The notes beneath the pieces were generated by a model that was not told where the DNA came from, made no database searches, and saw only the letters and a list, made by a program, of their open reading frames with translations. The position numbers were made by a program, and so were the translations under genes. DNA of 64,000 nt from Setophaga petechia (lineage: Eukaryota; Chordata; Aves; Passeriformes; Parulidae), in assembly GCA_024362935.1 (NCBI GenBank), contig JANCRA010000001.1, positions 54,567,930 to 54,631,929 of the forward strand, read 5' to 3'. Positions 34,128 to 44,783 of the stretch are shown here, one piece after another. Position 1 is the first letter of the stretch. Every line of letters starts with the position of its first letter.

Positions 34128-37100
34128 CTGACTGGAACAACAGTGGGAACACTGAGAGAGTTTATTTCATTTTCCTGAAGCAGAAACTGGCATCTGACTA
34201 CATGCCTAGGAAGAAGCCCCCCTACAATAGAGTCCCATTTTTTGTTCTCACTCCATTAATTAGATATCACAGATGAGGTAGAATAGACACAAAAGCTTCT
34301 TATTCTAGAGTTACAGGAGGGTAGGGGCAAGAGGAAGACTATTTCCCCTGAAAAAAACAAGGAATAATTTTGATGTTTATTTATTTTTATAAAGAGATAG
34401 TTTATGTATCCCATTGCAAGCAAAAAAGATACACTTCTTAATCTCTGAAAGCCTCTGAAAATTTTCACAGAAGTTCACAGCAGGCTGATGGGAAGAATTA
34501 ATAAAAACAAAGAAAGAGTGTTTTGCCCAAACATCTAGTCAGGTTTTTCTGAATTCTTCCTCAGCATTGTGTCACTTTGATGTCATTCTCACCACTGCCA
34601 TCACACTGTATTTCATACACTGGACTGTAAAATTAGATTTCCCTGAAATTTCTGGCTGTCCATTGCTTTCAATGTGGTTTTCTGAAGGGAGATGCTAATT
34701 TTCCTGACTGTCATCTGAAGAGACCAGGGTGCTTTAATTGCTGCTGGAAATGCACTGTCATAGTATTTAAGCCTATTTTTCTTTGGGTGCTTCTGTTAAG
34801 GAATTCTCAGCAGGTGAAATACAAATCTCTATTAAAATGTAATTATCCAGTTTTTAGAGAATTTATTAGCCCTTTGAAGCCCCATGCATATTGGAATTGT
34901 TTCGGACACTGCTTCCCAAAATTTGAGCACATTCTAGAGTTCAACTTTTTTCACTGGGAGGGATTTTTGTTAGGTTACCATAGAAATGAGTGATGAAACA
35001 GAAGTTGGCTCCTGGTGAACAAAACCCACAAAAAATCAACAGCAACCAAACTCTCCCCCATTAACCCCCCCAAATACAAAGTTTCATCAAGAATTCTTCT
35101 GTAGAGGAGAAACAAAAGATTACTACTAACCTTTCCCTTAGGATTATAGTGTGCATCATTAACTTGCATTGCACTTGGTTATTGAAGCCCATATATGTGT
35201 TCACACAACCAGACAGCAGGGCTGTTGAGTAGGAATTAATACAGGAAGGGCTTTTATCATGAGAAGAAAAACAACTCATATTTCGAACCATCCAGTCCTT
35301 CAGACAAAACTCCTCTTTCCTTGTTTACCCATGATGTAACATTCAGAGACAGCAAGATGTTCTATTCTGTCTTGTGAAGAAACACCTGAAAGGACAGTTT
35401 TACTGAGCTGATTTCAGTCTGAACTGGAAATACCAGTTCATTTGGACTTCTCTGTTAACTAAAAGGTCTTCAAGAAAAAAAAATAAAATTGGTAGGTATC
35501 TTCTAACCATCAAGCTGGTACCAATACACTGACTTAAATATAATTAAAGCCTGTGGCCAACAGCTGTGTTTGCAAAGCTGCTGAAGGTACAAAATACCAG
35601 GTTTTTAAAAAGAAGAATGCTTACATCACCAATGTTTGGGCCAAAACACTCCAAGTTCAGTGTTACTTCAAGCTGCAGGGTTTTTTTCCCATTATAAGGG
35701 CAGTCCTTGGTTACAGTGCTCAGCTCACACTTAAGCTCTTACTCTGGAACAGGCTGGTCTTTCCTCACATTTTGACACCTCAATCAATAGTTGTGACTTT
35801 GGTTTGTAGTCGCCTTTGGTTTCACAAGGCTGAACACTGAACTTCTTGATTTCAGTCTCTAAATCTCAGCATTTACTGTCCACTTCCTTTTATCCAGTGC
35901 CTTCAGTCTTCCAAGCCACCACCTCCAATTGTCTTCCCTCACTTCAGAGACTTCATCATTGTTGGTTGCTTATTATCTTGGCGGCTTTCAGCCCTCAAAT
36001 CTCAATTCCCCATTTGTTCTTCCAGTCACTGATCTTTCAAAACTTTTTCTGCTATTTTAGCTTTTAGAATCTTCTGGACTTCTTAGACATATTACTTCAA
36101 TTTATGTATAAACTATTTCTATCCCTGATCTCTGTCCTTGCTTCATTCTTGTCCCCTGGGTATCTGACATTGTCACTAAAGCCTTATACTCTTGCTTAAT
36201 CTCTCCATTTCATTTATTCTTCACATGCTCCCAGTTCTCATTCCAAATTGAAAATACAGCTTTTTGCTGCAGCATTTCAGAACTGCACTTCTTTATTTCT
36301 TACATCTTCACCAAGGGGGCATCTGTATCTGTATTATTTATATGCAGAAGACATTTTGGTCATGCACGTTGTGTGACTACATAAAAATCTCATTGTTCTG
36401 TTCCTCTGCACCACCTCTGAGGGTTCCAGGATTCTGTGTGGCGAGAAAGCACAAGGGAATTTTTTTAGATCGTATTTTCCACTGACAGCTCCTTTTGAGC
36501 TGAAGTGAGTGCACACAACAGTGACATTTTTAGCTGTGAATCCAAACAAAATTCTTTTTTGTAGTAAAAGCCAACCTAACCCTTGTATTCAAAGGGCTGC
36601 TGCTATATCCACTTTCTTTGGTTAATAATCAGCCCAGCCACATCTACCTCTAACCTGCCATTCAGCTCCAGACTTGTGGTTTCTTTGAATTTGGCATAAC
36701 CTATGTGGCTGCAAAACGCTGAGAACCAGCCTCCACTAGTCTGGAGTTGTCATTAAAATCTGCCTAATATATCCTACAGACAGGAAGCTGAGGATTCTGT
36801 GAAAAGCAGATACGTTCTCAGAGAGACAGATGCTGCCACCAGACAGTGCCTTGGAGGAGCCTGGACTGCTTCCTCATTTTCTCCTCCCATTTGCACCAGT
36901 GGGCAGAGAATGAAGTGCCTTAGCAGGGGAAGATATAAAGATATATTCATCCTTGGTGAATAAGGATGAACTCCCTCATGTCAGTTTTATTTTTCTTCGT
37001 TGTCTGGTTTTTCCCAGAATGGAGCAATAAACAGAACTCACTAATTGTAACATTAATGAAGTCCATGGAGATTGGGATCAGACATTATCAGTTCAGTTAT

Positions 37101-37577
37101 CAGAATCCCTGAATCCAGAGCAAATATTTTGCAGAAGAACAGACACAGGGATTACAATATTGTAATTGAGCTCATGACTTCCTTCCAAGACTTTCCTACT
37201 AGGCTCCATTCATGCTTCCATCTCAGTTCCTGCACTCTTCAGTGAATGCCCTTACTTTGCCCATGAAATGAGAGCTGCAGCACAAGACAGGATTTTTGTG
37301 CCTGTCACAACCCTGCTCACAAGAGAAGAGCAGACAGCTCAGCATGGCTCACAAGCTGCAGGTTTGCCATGAATTCATCATCAGAGAGAAACTGGTGGCT
37401 TTAGCTGGCATTGGTATGGAAACAAACTGAGGAGCAGGACCAGTAGGCCATAAAAAGGTGCCAAACCATCTATGGTGTTCTCAATAACTTTCACCTGAAA
37501 CTAAATTTTCAGCTATTTTCCCCAGTAACACAACCCAGTTTTGGTCCCAATTATATTTGTAATGAGCACATGCATAC

Positions 37578-37613
37578 CTGCTTCATTTTCTCAGTTGGCT
37601 TCCTAGCAGATAC
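37578..37613 (-). CDS. Candidate 36-bp exon (VSARKPTEKMKQ)
   Basis: The minus-strand acceptor ggttttttccccattgtgcag is excellent and the donor GCAG|gtatgc good. The phase is 0 at both ends and 12 codons are open. Little else supports it. Confidence 0.22.
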
Positions 37614-38429
37614 CTGCACAATGGGGAAAAAACCCATGTCCTTTATTGGCACTAACCAAAATGCCTGTTAGTAAAATGTGTGAAATAAGATCCACTTTTC
37701 CAAAGATACTGCAATTCCTGTCAACATTTCTAGAATCAGTTTAATTTTCCTGATAAATAAGTAGCCTGTGACCAAGGGGTCACATTTCTCTTTTGCTTAG
37801 TTAGTGTAAAATGTATAGAACAAATCTCTTCATCTCAGTTCCACCAGCACAAGCTGATCAGGAGCTTACTGCAAAGAAAGAATCCATATAGGATTTATAT
37901 AAAGCTAGGGGAAACTAGCTTTCTGTGATGGCTCATATCAAATACAGCAGACACAAATACTCCACAGAGTTCTGTTTTACTGCAGCTGGTGGCCACCTTC
38001 TCTTCTATGTCATGGCAACACTTCCCTCAGTCTTTGTCTTTTTCTTATTTGTTGCTTTTCAGCCATGCTGAGTGTTCCTGAAAATACCTGTCTGAAAGCA
38101 AATCCTTAAAAATTTCAGTCACTACAAATCCCAGAAAAGGACTCAGCTTCTTAAACAGAAGTATTACAAATATGTTGAAATAGAAACTTGAGGGGTTTAA
38201 TAAAATCTAGAAGTAGCAGATATTTTACCTTGCCTTGTGAAAGGTAGCTTCCCCTGCCCTCCCCCAGCTCCAGACCCTACCTGATGGTAAAACAAATGCA
38301 AATCCTGAATGGAATATATCTTCAATCTTCTTTGAAAACCTTAAACATGCTATGTCCTAATTTTGGTTGTGTATGTTCCCTGTTTTCCTTTCAGTCCTCT
38401 TCCTAAATTAAAGCTGGGTATTGGGATAT

Positions 38430-38646
38430 CAAATAGATATCAGGAAAAGGTTTTCCACCCACAGTGTGGCTGGACACTGAACAGGCTCCCCAGGGAAGCA
38501 CCGAGCCTGACAGAGCTCAAGAAGCATTTGGACAATGCTGTCAAGCACAGGGTGTGATTCCTGGGGATGGTGCTGTGCAGAGCCAGGATTTGGACTCAAT
38601 AATCCTGGTAAGTCCCTTCTAACTCAGCACATTCCATGATTCTGTA
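38430..38646 (+). mobile_element. CR1 LINE 3' end, sense
   Basis: It carries the typical CR1 3' sequence: gaacaggctccccagggaag, then agctcaagaagcatttggac, and an end resembling the ATTCTATGATTCTATG tail (ttccatgattctgta). It is 5'-truncated, as most bird copies are. Confidence 0.85.
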
Positions 38647-40017
38647 ACCTCTTCCCTCTAATGCCAAATCTATGCACTTTCAAGAAGTTGATACTTCCTT
38701 TTTTTTTTGCTTAATTTTTTTTTGCAATGCCTTTATTATAATGGGAATCTTTCTGATGATTACAGAGTATTTTTCTATCATCAGGGCCTATCTAGGAATT
38801 CAATATACACTTAGGAAACAAATTTCAGCCTCCTGAGTCGCTAGAATGTCTCAGGATGCTAAGATTCAAAATGCAGAGGTGATTAATAAATTCTTCTAAT
38901 TGCAGTAAAATCAGAATTTGGGATTTGTTAATCATCCTCACCATAATCCCATTAAAAATGCACTTATTTATTGCTAGGATTATACATCTGGATCAAGGCT
39001 TGTTCTGAGGTGACAATGGAGCACAGACAGACTGCCTAGGTGTAATGAGGCTGAGGGAGCAATAACAATGTCCCTATTCATACACCCAGACCCTGCAGCA
39101 TCCGAGCCATCTGCTGCTGAAATTGCAGATCTGGACTGAAAAATGCCAGATTATTTTCCCCTCCTGTTATTCAGACAGCACTTCTCTTCTGACACAACTT
39201 GCAGGCACTAAGTCTGTGCTCATTTGTTCTGTTAGAATCCCAGAGCAACTTTTTACTGTCAGAAGGCACTTTGCAAGCTCAGAATAACGTGCACTGGTGG
39301 AATTACAGCTCTTAAGAGAATATGCCAAACAGGATGAAACTGTAAAAGGAATTCCTTTGTTAACACAAAAGGGATCTGAATCTAGAGTTTTAGTTATAAA
39401 GAAGTGGCATGGGAGAATAGCAGCACAGTATCTGTAGCACAGAGCAAGTGAAATGAAGCTCAGTAAATTGCACCTGTGCGTGGTTTTGACGACTCCTGTC
39501 AATTACTGATGTGAGAAAATTTTGCACAATTTGGCTCACAGTTGCAATGAAAATTAATTTGGTTTAGAGGTGATCAGCAACACTTTTAAAACCTCCTGCA
39601 TGGTCTGTGCTTGAGCCACACAAGCACAAAGCATCATGGCCAACTTCTCAAAATGTCACAAAGTTGCTTAACAACAGTCTATATGGACATCAGCACTGCA
39701 GAATGTTACAAAACCTGCGCTAGATGAAGAAGGGCTCCTTAAGCAAAGATCAAATTTTTACCAACCATTAAAGCTGATGGAATAAACAACATAAAAATGG
39801 TTTTATTTCCCCCTAGAAAACAACACCCTCCTTAGTAGTTACTGAAAGCCTGTTACAGTCAATCATTGGCTAAACAAGTTTGATTCCTCTGAATATTTTT
39901 ACTCTCTGCTAACAGCAGCAATTCTTCTGCCTCCTGTGGAGAAGAGAGGGAGCTGGACTTTTCTTTGTTTCAGAGATGATTTTGCTGTCTTTAATAATGA
40001 AAAAAAATGTTTGCACA

Positions 40018-40132
40018 AGGTGGGACTGGACTGTGAAGAGCCTGACCTAGTTAAAGTTATCCCTACCCTTCAAGGGGTTTGAAATAGATGATCTTCAAGG
40101 TTCCTTCCACCTAAAAGCAATCTATGATTCTG
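40018..40132 (+). mobile_element. CR1 LINE 3' terminal fragment, sense
   Basis: It matches the last roughly 110 bases of CR1: gaaatagatgatcttcaagg, ttccttccac and tctatgattctg. Short and diverged. Confidence 0.75.
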
Positions 40133-40208
40133 CATACTCAAGAACTATGTTAACCAGAGTATGGGAAACACAATTTTTTCTACATGGCTTATACATCTTT
40201 ATGTTTAC

Positions 40209-40245
40209 CTGTCCAGTCCGTACTATTAAATTTTCAGAATTTTCG
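40209..40245 (-). CDS. Candidate 37-bp exon (ENSENLIVRTGQ)
   Basis: The minus-strand acceptor tttgtagcaacctccag and donor GACAG|gtaaac are both good. Only one of the three frames is open, ending in phase 0, which is compatible with the next candidate at 37.6 kb. Confidence 0.22.
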
Positions 40246-42167
40246 CTGGAGGTTGCTACAAAGTATAGGAGTTAGTCTGATTAAAATTTTCAGTAAATAG
40301 TCCTCCAGAAATTTCTTTTTCATTTTTGTTTAAATGGAGGCAGGTATACCTGAAATATGCACAAAGTTGTTCCACTAAAATCAGCCCAGGCATTCCATCT
40401 ACTAAGGATACACTACAGCTACACGGGATGATCTCTCACTAACTGCAGGAAAATCTTCTTGTCTGGTGTACTTTTGATGGCGCAAACATGGAAAAAGAAA
40501 TTCTGCTGCTTCTTGTTCAAAACATCCTTTTTATGCAAACAAACAAACCTCAAAGAAATGAAGTTAGAGAGCAGCATGAAGTTAAAAAGAGGGTGTTGCC
40601 AGGGAGGGGCACAGGAGAACCTATCTCTGCATGGGCATTTCACACAAGCTTTATCACTGGCACACATTAGAATACACCCCGTTCCCGCTCTTTATGGGGG
40701 TTGGAGTCCCCAGATCAGACAGCACAGATGTCCTATCTGTCACACATCCATACTGTGCCTGGGCACACACAGGAGGGAACAGAAAGCCATGGCCAATTGT
40801 TTGAATACTATTAAAACATGATTCTAAAGTGGTGTCTGACAGCACAACTTGGTGCTTTGAAATCAGCTGGCTGGAAACTCCTTGCCAATGGACTGATGTC
40901 TTTCTATCAAAAGTGCTGTCAACAGAAAGCATCCAGTTTGTGTCCAGCACCATTGCTTCCAGCCATTCAGCCTGGCTCAGAGCTCACTAGCAGGAAGGTT
41001 TGTGAGACAGAAAGGCATTGCATGTGCTGGTCTGTGTGCCTCTTGGATGCTCTGCTCCTTTGCAAGGACTGCTGAAGAACAGAGTAGTCCTACAGAGTTT
41101 TGACAATTCACTGCAAGGTGCTTGCACATTCTTGTTTGAGGTGGTGTGAAATGGCCTGGCAGCAGTGGCTGCACCTACTCTGTCTAAATAAAGACACGTA
41201 TTGTTAATAACATCCTTTATCACCCCTTATCATATTTCCCCTTTACAATATTCTATCTGGTTTCTTTTATAAGTTAAACCTCTACAGGCAGGAAAACATG
41301 CTGGTTGCTGCTGGGTTTGTTTCTAGCATATACAGAGCAGGAATAGAAAACAATTGGATACAAAAAAATTTTAAAGGCCTGAGGGATGACTTTGCATAAG
41401 AAATGTTTTAAAGGTTAAAGATGTCTAAGTTTTTACAGCCTGGTTTTAATCACACCGAAAATTTTTCTCCTGTTTCTTCTTCTTCTGTTTATGAGACAGA
41501 GGTTAATGCAGCTTGTGGTGAACCTTTTAATTTATGTTCATCCTTAGGGTAAGCAAGAGTAAATCTTCTGCTGTGACCAAGATGTCTAATGTGTATAAAT
41601 CCAGGGATGTACAAAACTAATACCAGTGACTATGTAAAATAGTGACCACGCATTTTAGCCAGACACATCCTTTTGTCTTCAAACTCATGTCTCACACTAT
41701 AAGTGCAGACACCAACTTCTAAAAATTTTGTAGAAACTGTAAAAATTGCCATTATTACCCCAGAAAGTACAGTAAGCTTTCCATTTTTAACCTCCAGTTA
41801 TTAAAAGCAGATGTGCTTTCACATTTTTGAAGTGCTAAACATGAAATCAATGGAGAATAAGTTACGCTTTTAGTTTGGAAGACCAAACCAGTTGTGCTAG
41901 AGGTTCTGTAATATGAATGACAGGGGAAAAGGAAAGAGAACTGTCCACTGGTCTCACAGTAAAAAGATGAACAGGACAATGAACAACTCTATAAGACTTT
42001 TTTAAAAGGGAGGGAGAAGAGATCTTTAGTGGTGTAACTGATGTTTTCAGCACATTGTACTGGTCAAGTCTGCACTGCTTAGAAATGCAGTAAATTTGAA
42101 AAGGTTTGAATGCAAATTGAGAAAGATCACCCACATCGGCCCTATGCTTATTTTTTTGCTAAGGTAC

Positions 42168-42228
42168 CTGTTCCTAGTGCTGCTGGCTGCACAGCTTTTT
42201 GCAAGTTATCCACAAATGACACAAGCTG
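42168..42228 (-). CDS. Candidate 61-bp exon (QLVSFVDNLQKAVQPAALGT)
   Basis: The minus-strand acceptor gttgtgtttgtacag is good and the donor ACAG|gtacct fair. The frame between them, QLVSFVDNLQKAVQPAALGT, looks like an amphipathic helix. It starts in phase 0 and ends in phase 1. Confidence 0.27.
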
Positions 42229-42261
42229 CTGTACAAACACAACTATCTAGCTGTGGTAGTT

Positions 42262-42320
42262 GTTGGGAACTGGAAATTCAGAGCTTGAAGGGACCTGCAG
42301 AGACTATTCAAAACAACCTT
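42262..42320 (-). mobile_element. CR1 LINE 3' terminal fragment, antisense (diverged)
   Basis: attcagagcttgaagggacc followed by tgcagagactattcaaaacaacc is a degraded form of the antisense CR1 tail, which usually reads gttggaagggacctcagagatcatctagtccaacc. Confidence 0.55.
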
Positions 42321-42546
42321 CTTCACACTGTGCTGGTAATAAGGGTAATTTGGGTAATCTGTTTTTAAAAGTAATCCCCAGTTGGCAAGGCTCCAACACC
42401 ACTTTGAGTAGTTTGCTTTTCTCTTCTTGAACTCAAAAAGACTAATCTCTAAATTATATAAAACTCATTTCCTTCAAATCAAGACAATTCCTACTCATCT
42501 TTCCTATATTGGAAAAGAAGTGTGAATAAACTAAAAATGTGCTTAC

Positions 42547-42619
42547 CTTTCAATCAAGGCAAAGACAATCAAATCACAGGTAGGATGTGCTGCTGCTCTG
42601 ACTTCCACATCCACAGCTT
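42547..42619 (-). CDS. Candidate 73-bp exon (VDVEVRAAAHPTCDLIVFAL)
   Basis: The strong minus-strand donor GAAAG|gtaagc closes a frame encoding VDVEVRAAAHPTCDLIVFAL and then IER, a plausible pair of beta strands. The acceptor (ccctgatgagcag) lacks a good pyrimidine tract. Its exit phase does not match the next candidate, so a further exon would be needed between them. Confidence 0.25.
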
Positions 42620-44510
42620 CTGCTCATCAGGGCTTTCCTGATTTCCACAGAGGTCTCCTTTTTCATTTATTTCCTTTCTCATTTCCAAATCAGAGCCACA
42701 GAACATGTGTCTCTCAAGTTTTGCCATACCATCTCCCCTCTTTCCCAGAAAGCTGGGACTGCCCTCTCCTCCATGGCTCCATCATTCCCAAGAGCTGCTC
42801 CCCTGCTTGGCAGGCAGGGAACTGCAGGGAACTGCAGAGCTGTGGGCCAAAACCTCCCAATTTGTGAGCACCTGTGTCAGCCCAGGTGCTGCTCAGGCTT
42901 CATTGACACAAGTCATTTCAAGCCCTCAAGTAGTTTATCTCCTGAGTACTCAGCATCCACTCCTCTGGCACTGGCCACCCAAGGTAGAGGAAAATTTTTT
43001 CAGCAATCACAAATCTCTTCAATAGTGCAATAACCAACATGAACACCAAATGACAAATATTAAATATAATTTCTAGCACACAAGTTCTGTAAAAGCTCAG
43101 AAAAAAAATACAACCACTCTGAAAGTGTTTTTAAAAGCAAAGTTATTCACAAAGAGGCTTGGAAACTTCAATTAAAAAGTACTGTAAACATTGTTTATAT
43201 GAATTATTCCTCACAAATATTTGTTATTCTTATTTCCTCTGTATTCAACTAATGCTGTTTGTTGCCCAGGGCACTCTTAATCTAGTATCTAAAAAAGCAT
43301 TTAAGCAGTTACAAAATTTCTATTAAATGAAATAAAAACAGAAGATGCACATTAAAAAAATATACCATACAAGCAGATTTAGCAAACTCTCCCACCCTAA
43401 ACAATATTGCAACATATGAAATTAATACAATTACCACATTCTTAAACTCAGAGTAAATGAACAGAAATGAAAAAGATATTATCATCTCTGGAGCTGATGG
43501 AAAAAGGGATGAGCTTTCAAATATTCCTTCACATTTTATTTCACAGAAGTCACCTGAAAATCTCTTGAGTTTCATGAAGAAATTTCCTTTATTTGTAGAA
43601 AATGTCAGCTGGCATCTGAACTTGAAAGCTGACATAGAGTTCTTCTCTATTACTAGGTAAATTAATGCTGGTTTGAGATGATTTACATAAAAACAGGATC
43701 TGTGCCTTCCTGCCAATTTAGAGTTCTAGGGTACCTTTACTGCTGTGGGGTTGACACACTGCATGCTTTCAAATATATTTATCTTCAGAGATAACAATAA
43801 GCTAAGGACATACTGCTGGTCTTGCACTCCAGACCAGGAGCTCAGTCTCAGGAACAAGGGTCACTTGCCAAAGCTCACACAGGAATATTCTGAGGGAGCC
43901 ATCTCAGACAACTCCCTTGCCCCTCTGCTCCTCTTGCCTGTCCCAAGTTACTGCAGGGCAGCCTTTGGGCCCACATTACCCAGCAGCTCCTGCTCAGCCA
44001 GAGCCCCACAGCACTCACTGGCTGCTGAAGGGACCTGGCACACATTAGAGCCACTCAGTCGGGGGAAGAAACAGTGGAAGAATGACTCTTGATTATTATT
44101 AAATGGATTTTAAATTTAAGAATCAGTTAAGCCCAAAACCCTGAATTTTATTGGATGTTACTGTCACACTTCCACTACTTCTTCCACTGAGTAGCACAAT
44201 GAGCAAGCAAAGGTTTGCAGATTATTTGAATAATCCCTGACCAGGAGCGGGTGGCTGTATCAACTGTGTAATTTAAAATGAACGGTAAATGATAACGATA
44301 TCTAGACTAGCAAATGAAACCATGCCTAGGAAACTCCCAGGCTCTGGAATAGCACTGTTTATGCTGGTAAACTAGTTGTGGCCCAAGCCAGACTTTGGAA
44401 GCTAAAACCTTCCAGGAGCCGTTTCCAATAGGAAATTCACAGGTATACAAGCACAAACAGTGGCCATTCCAGCTAATCTCAACAGTGGTCATGTTACTGT
44501 GCAGGTTTAA

Positions 44511-44516
44511 TTTATT
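44511..44516 (-). terminator. Polyadenylation signal AATAAA of the membrane-protein gene
   Basis: AATAAA on the minus strand, about 155 bases after the stop. The other nearby hexamer is at about 44146. Confidence 0.5.
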
Positions 44517-44669
44517 AGAAAATAGTCTAAGTGTGGCATTTTCCCTAACCAGGACATTTATAACTTCAAGAATGTAACTTTTTTGCACTTTTGAGAGTGC
44601 TGTTCAACTATGTACAATGGAGAGGGCTTTCCCTTCCTGCCAGGGGGTGGTGCAGCAGCTCCCCTGCTG

Positions 44670-44783
44670 TCACTGCACTGCTCTCTGAAAAGGCCACTCC
44701 TGCTGGCTCTCAGGCACCGAAAGGCCCCGTAGGGACACTCCAGCCTCACCGTAGGGGATGGGATTGAGCTCAATGGAACCTTC
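44670..44783 (-). CDS. Membrane-protein exon 5, cytoplasmic tail and stop
   Basis: The strong acceptor gtttctttcccag opens EGSIELNPIPYGEAGVSL and continues to PFQRAVQ and TGA at 44670-44672. A consensus donor-like site (TACG|gtgagg) lies inside the exon, so a spliced, longer tail is possible. Confidence 0.65.
   Translation of the reverse strand, partial: EGSIELNPIPYGEAGVSLRGLSVPESQQEWPFQRAVQ

Larger units (their letters stand above)
24395..42619 (-). other. Possible unrecognised minus-strand gene (cluster of candidate exons)
   Basis: I see a series of minus-strand segments bounded by AG acceptors, mostly with pyrimidine tracts, and GT donors, each with one open frame: 42547-42619, 42168-42228, 40209-40245, 37578-37613, 34088-34127, 31084-31138, 29809-29892, about 28260-28562, 27090-27270 and 24395-24430. 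Phases agree for 40.2 to 37.6 to 34.1 kb, for 31.1 to 29.9 to 28.5 kb, and for 27.2 to 24.4 kb. They clash between 42.6, 42.2 and 40.2 kb, so exons there are missing or wrong. The 31.1-kb peptide resembles a strand pair of an ASH/MSP immunoglobulin-like domain, as in HYDIN-type ciliary proteins; that is inference. Short open segments occur by chance, so the case rests mainly on 27090-27270 and 31084-31138. Human AFF1 is followed by KLHL8; nothing here resembles its BTB or kelch repeats. Confidence 0.35.
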
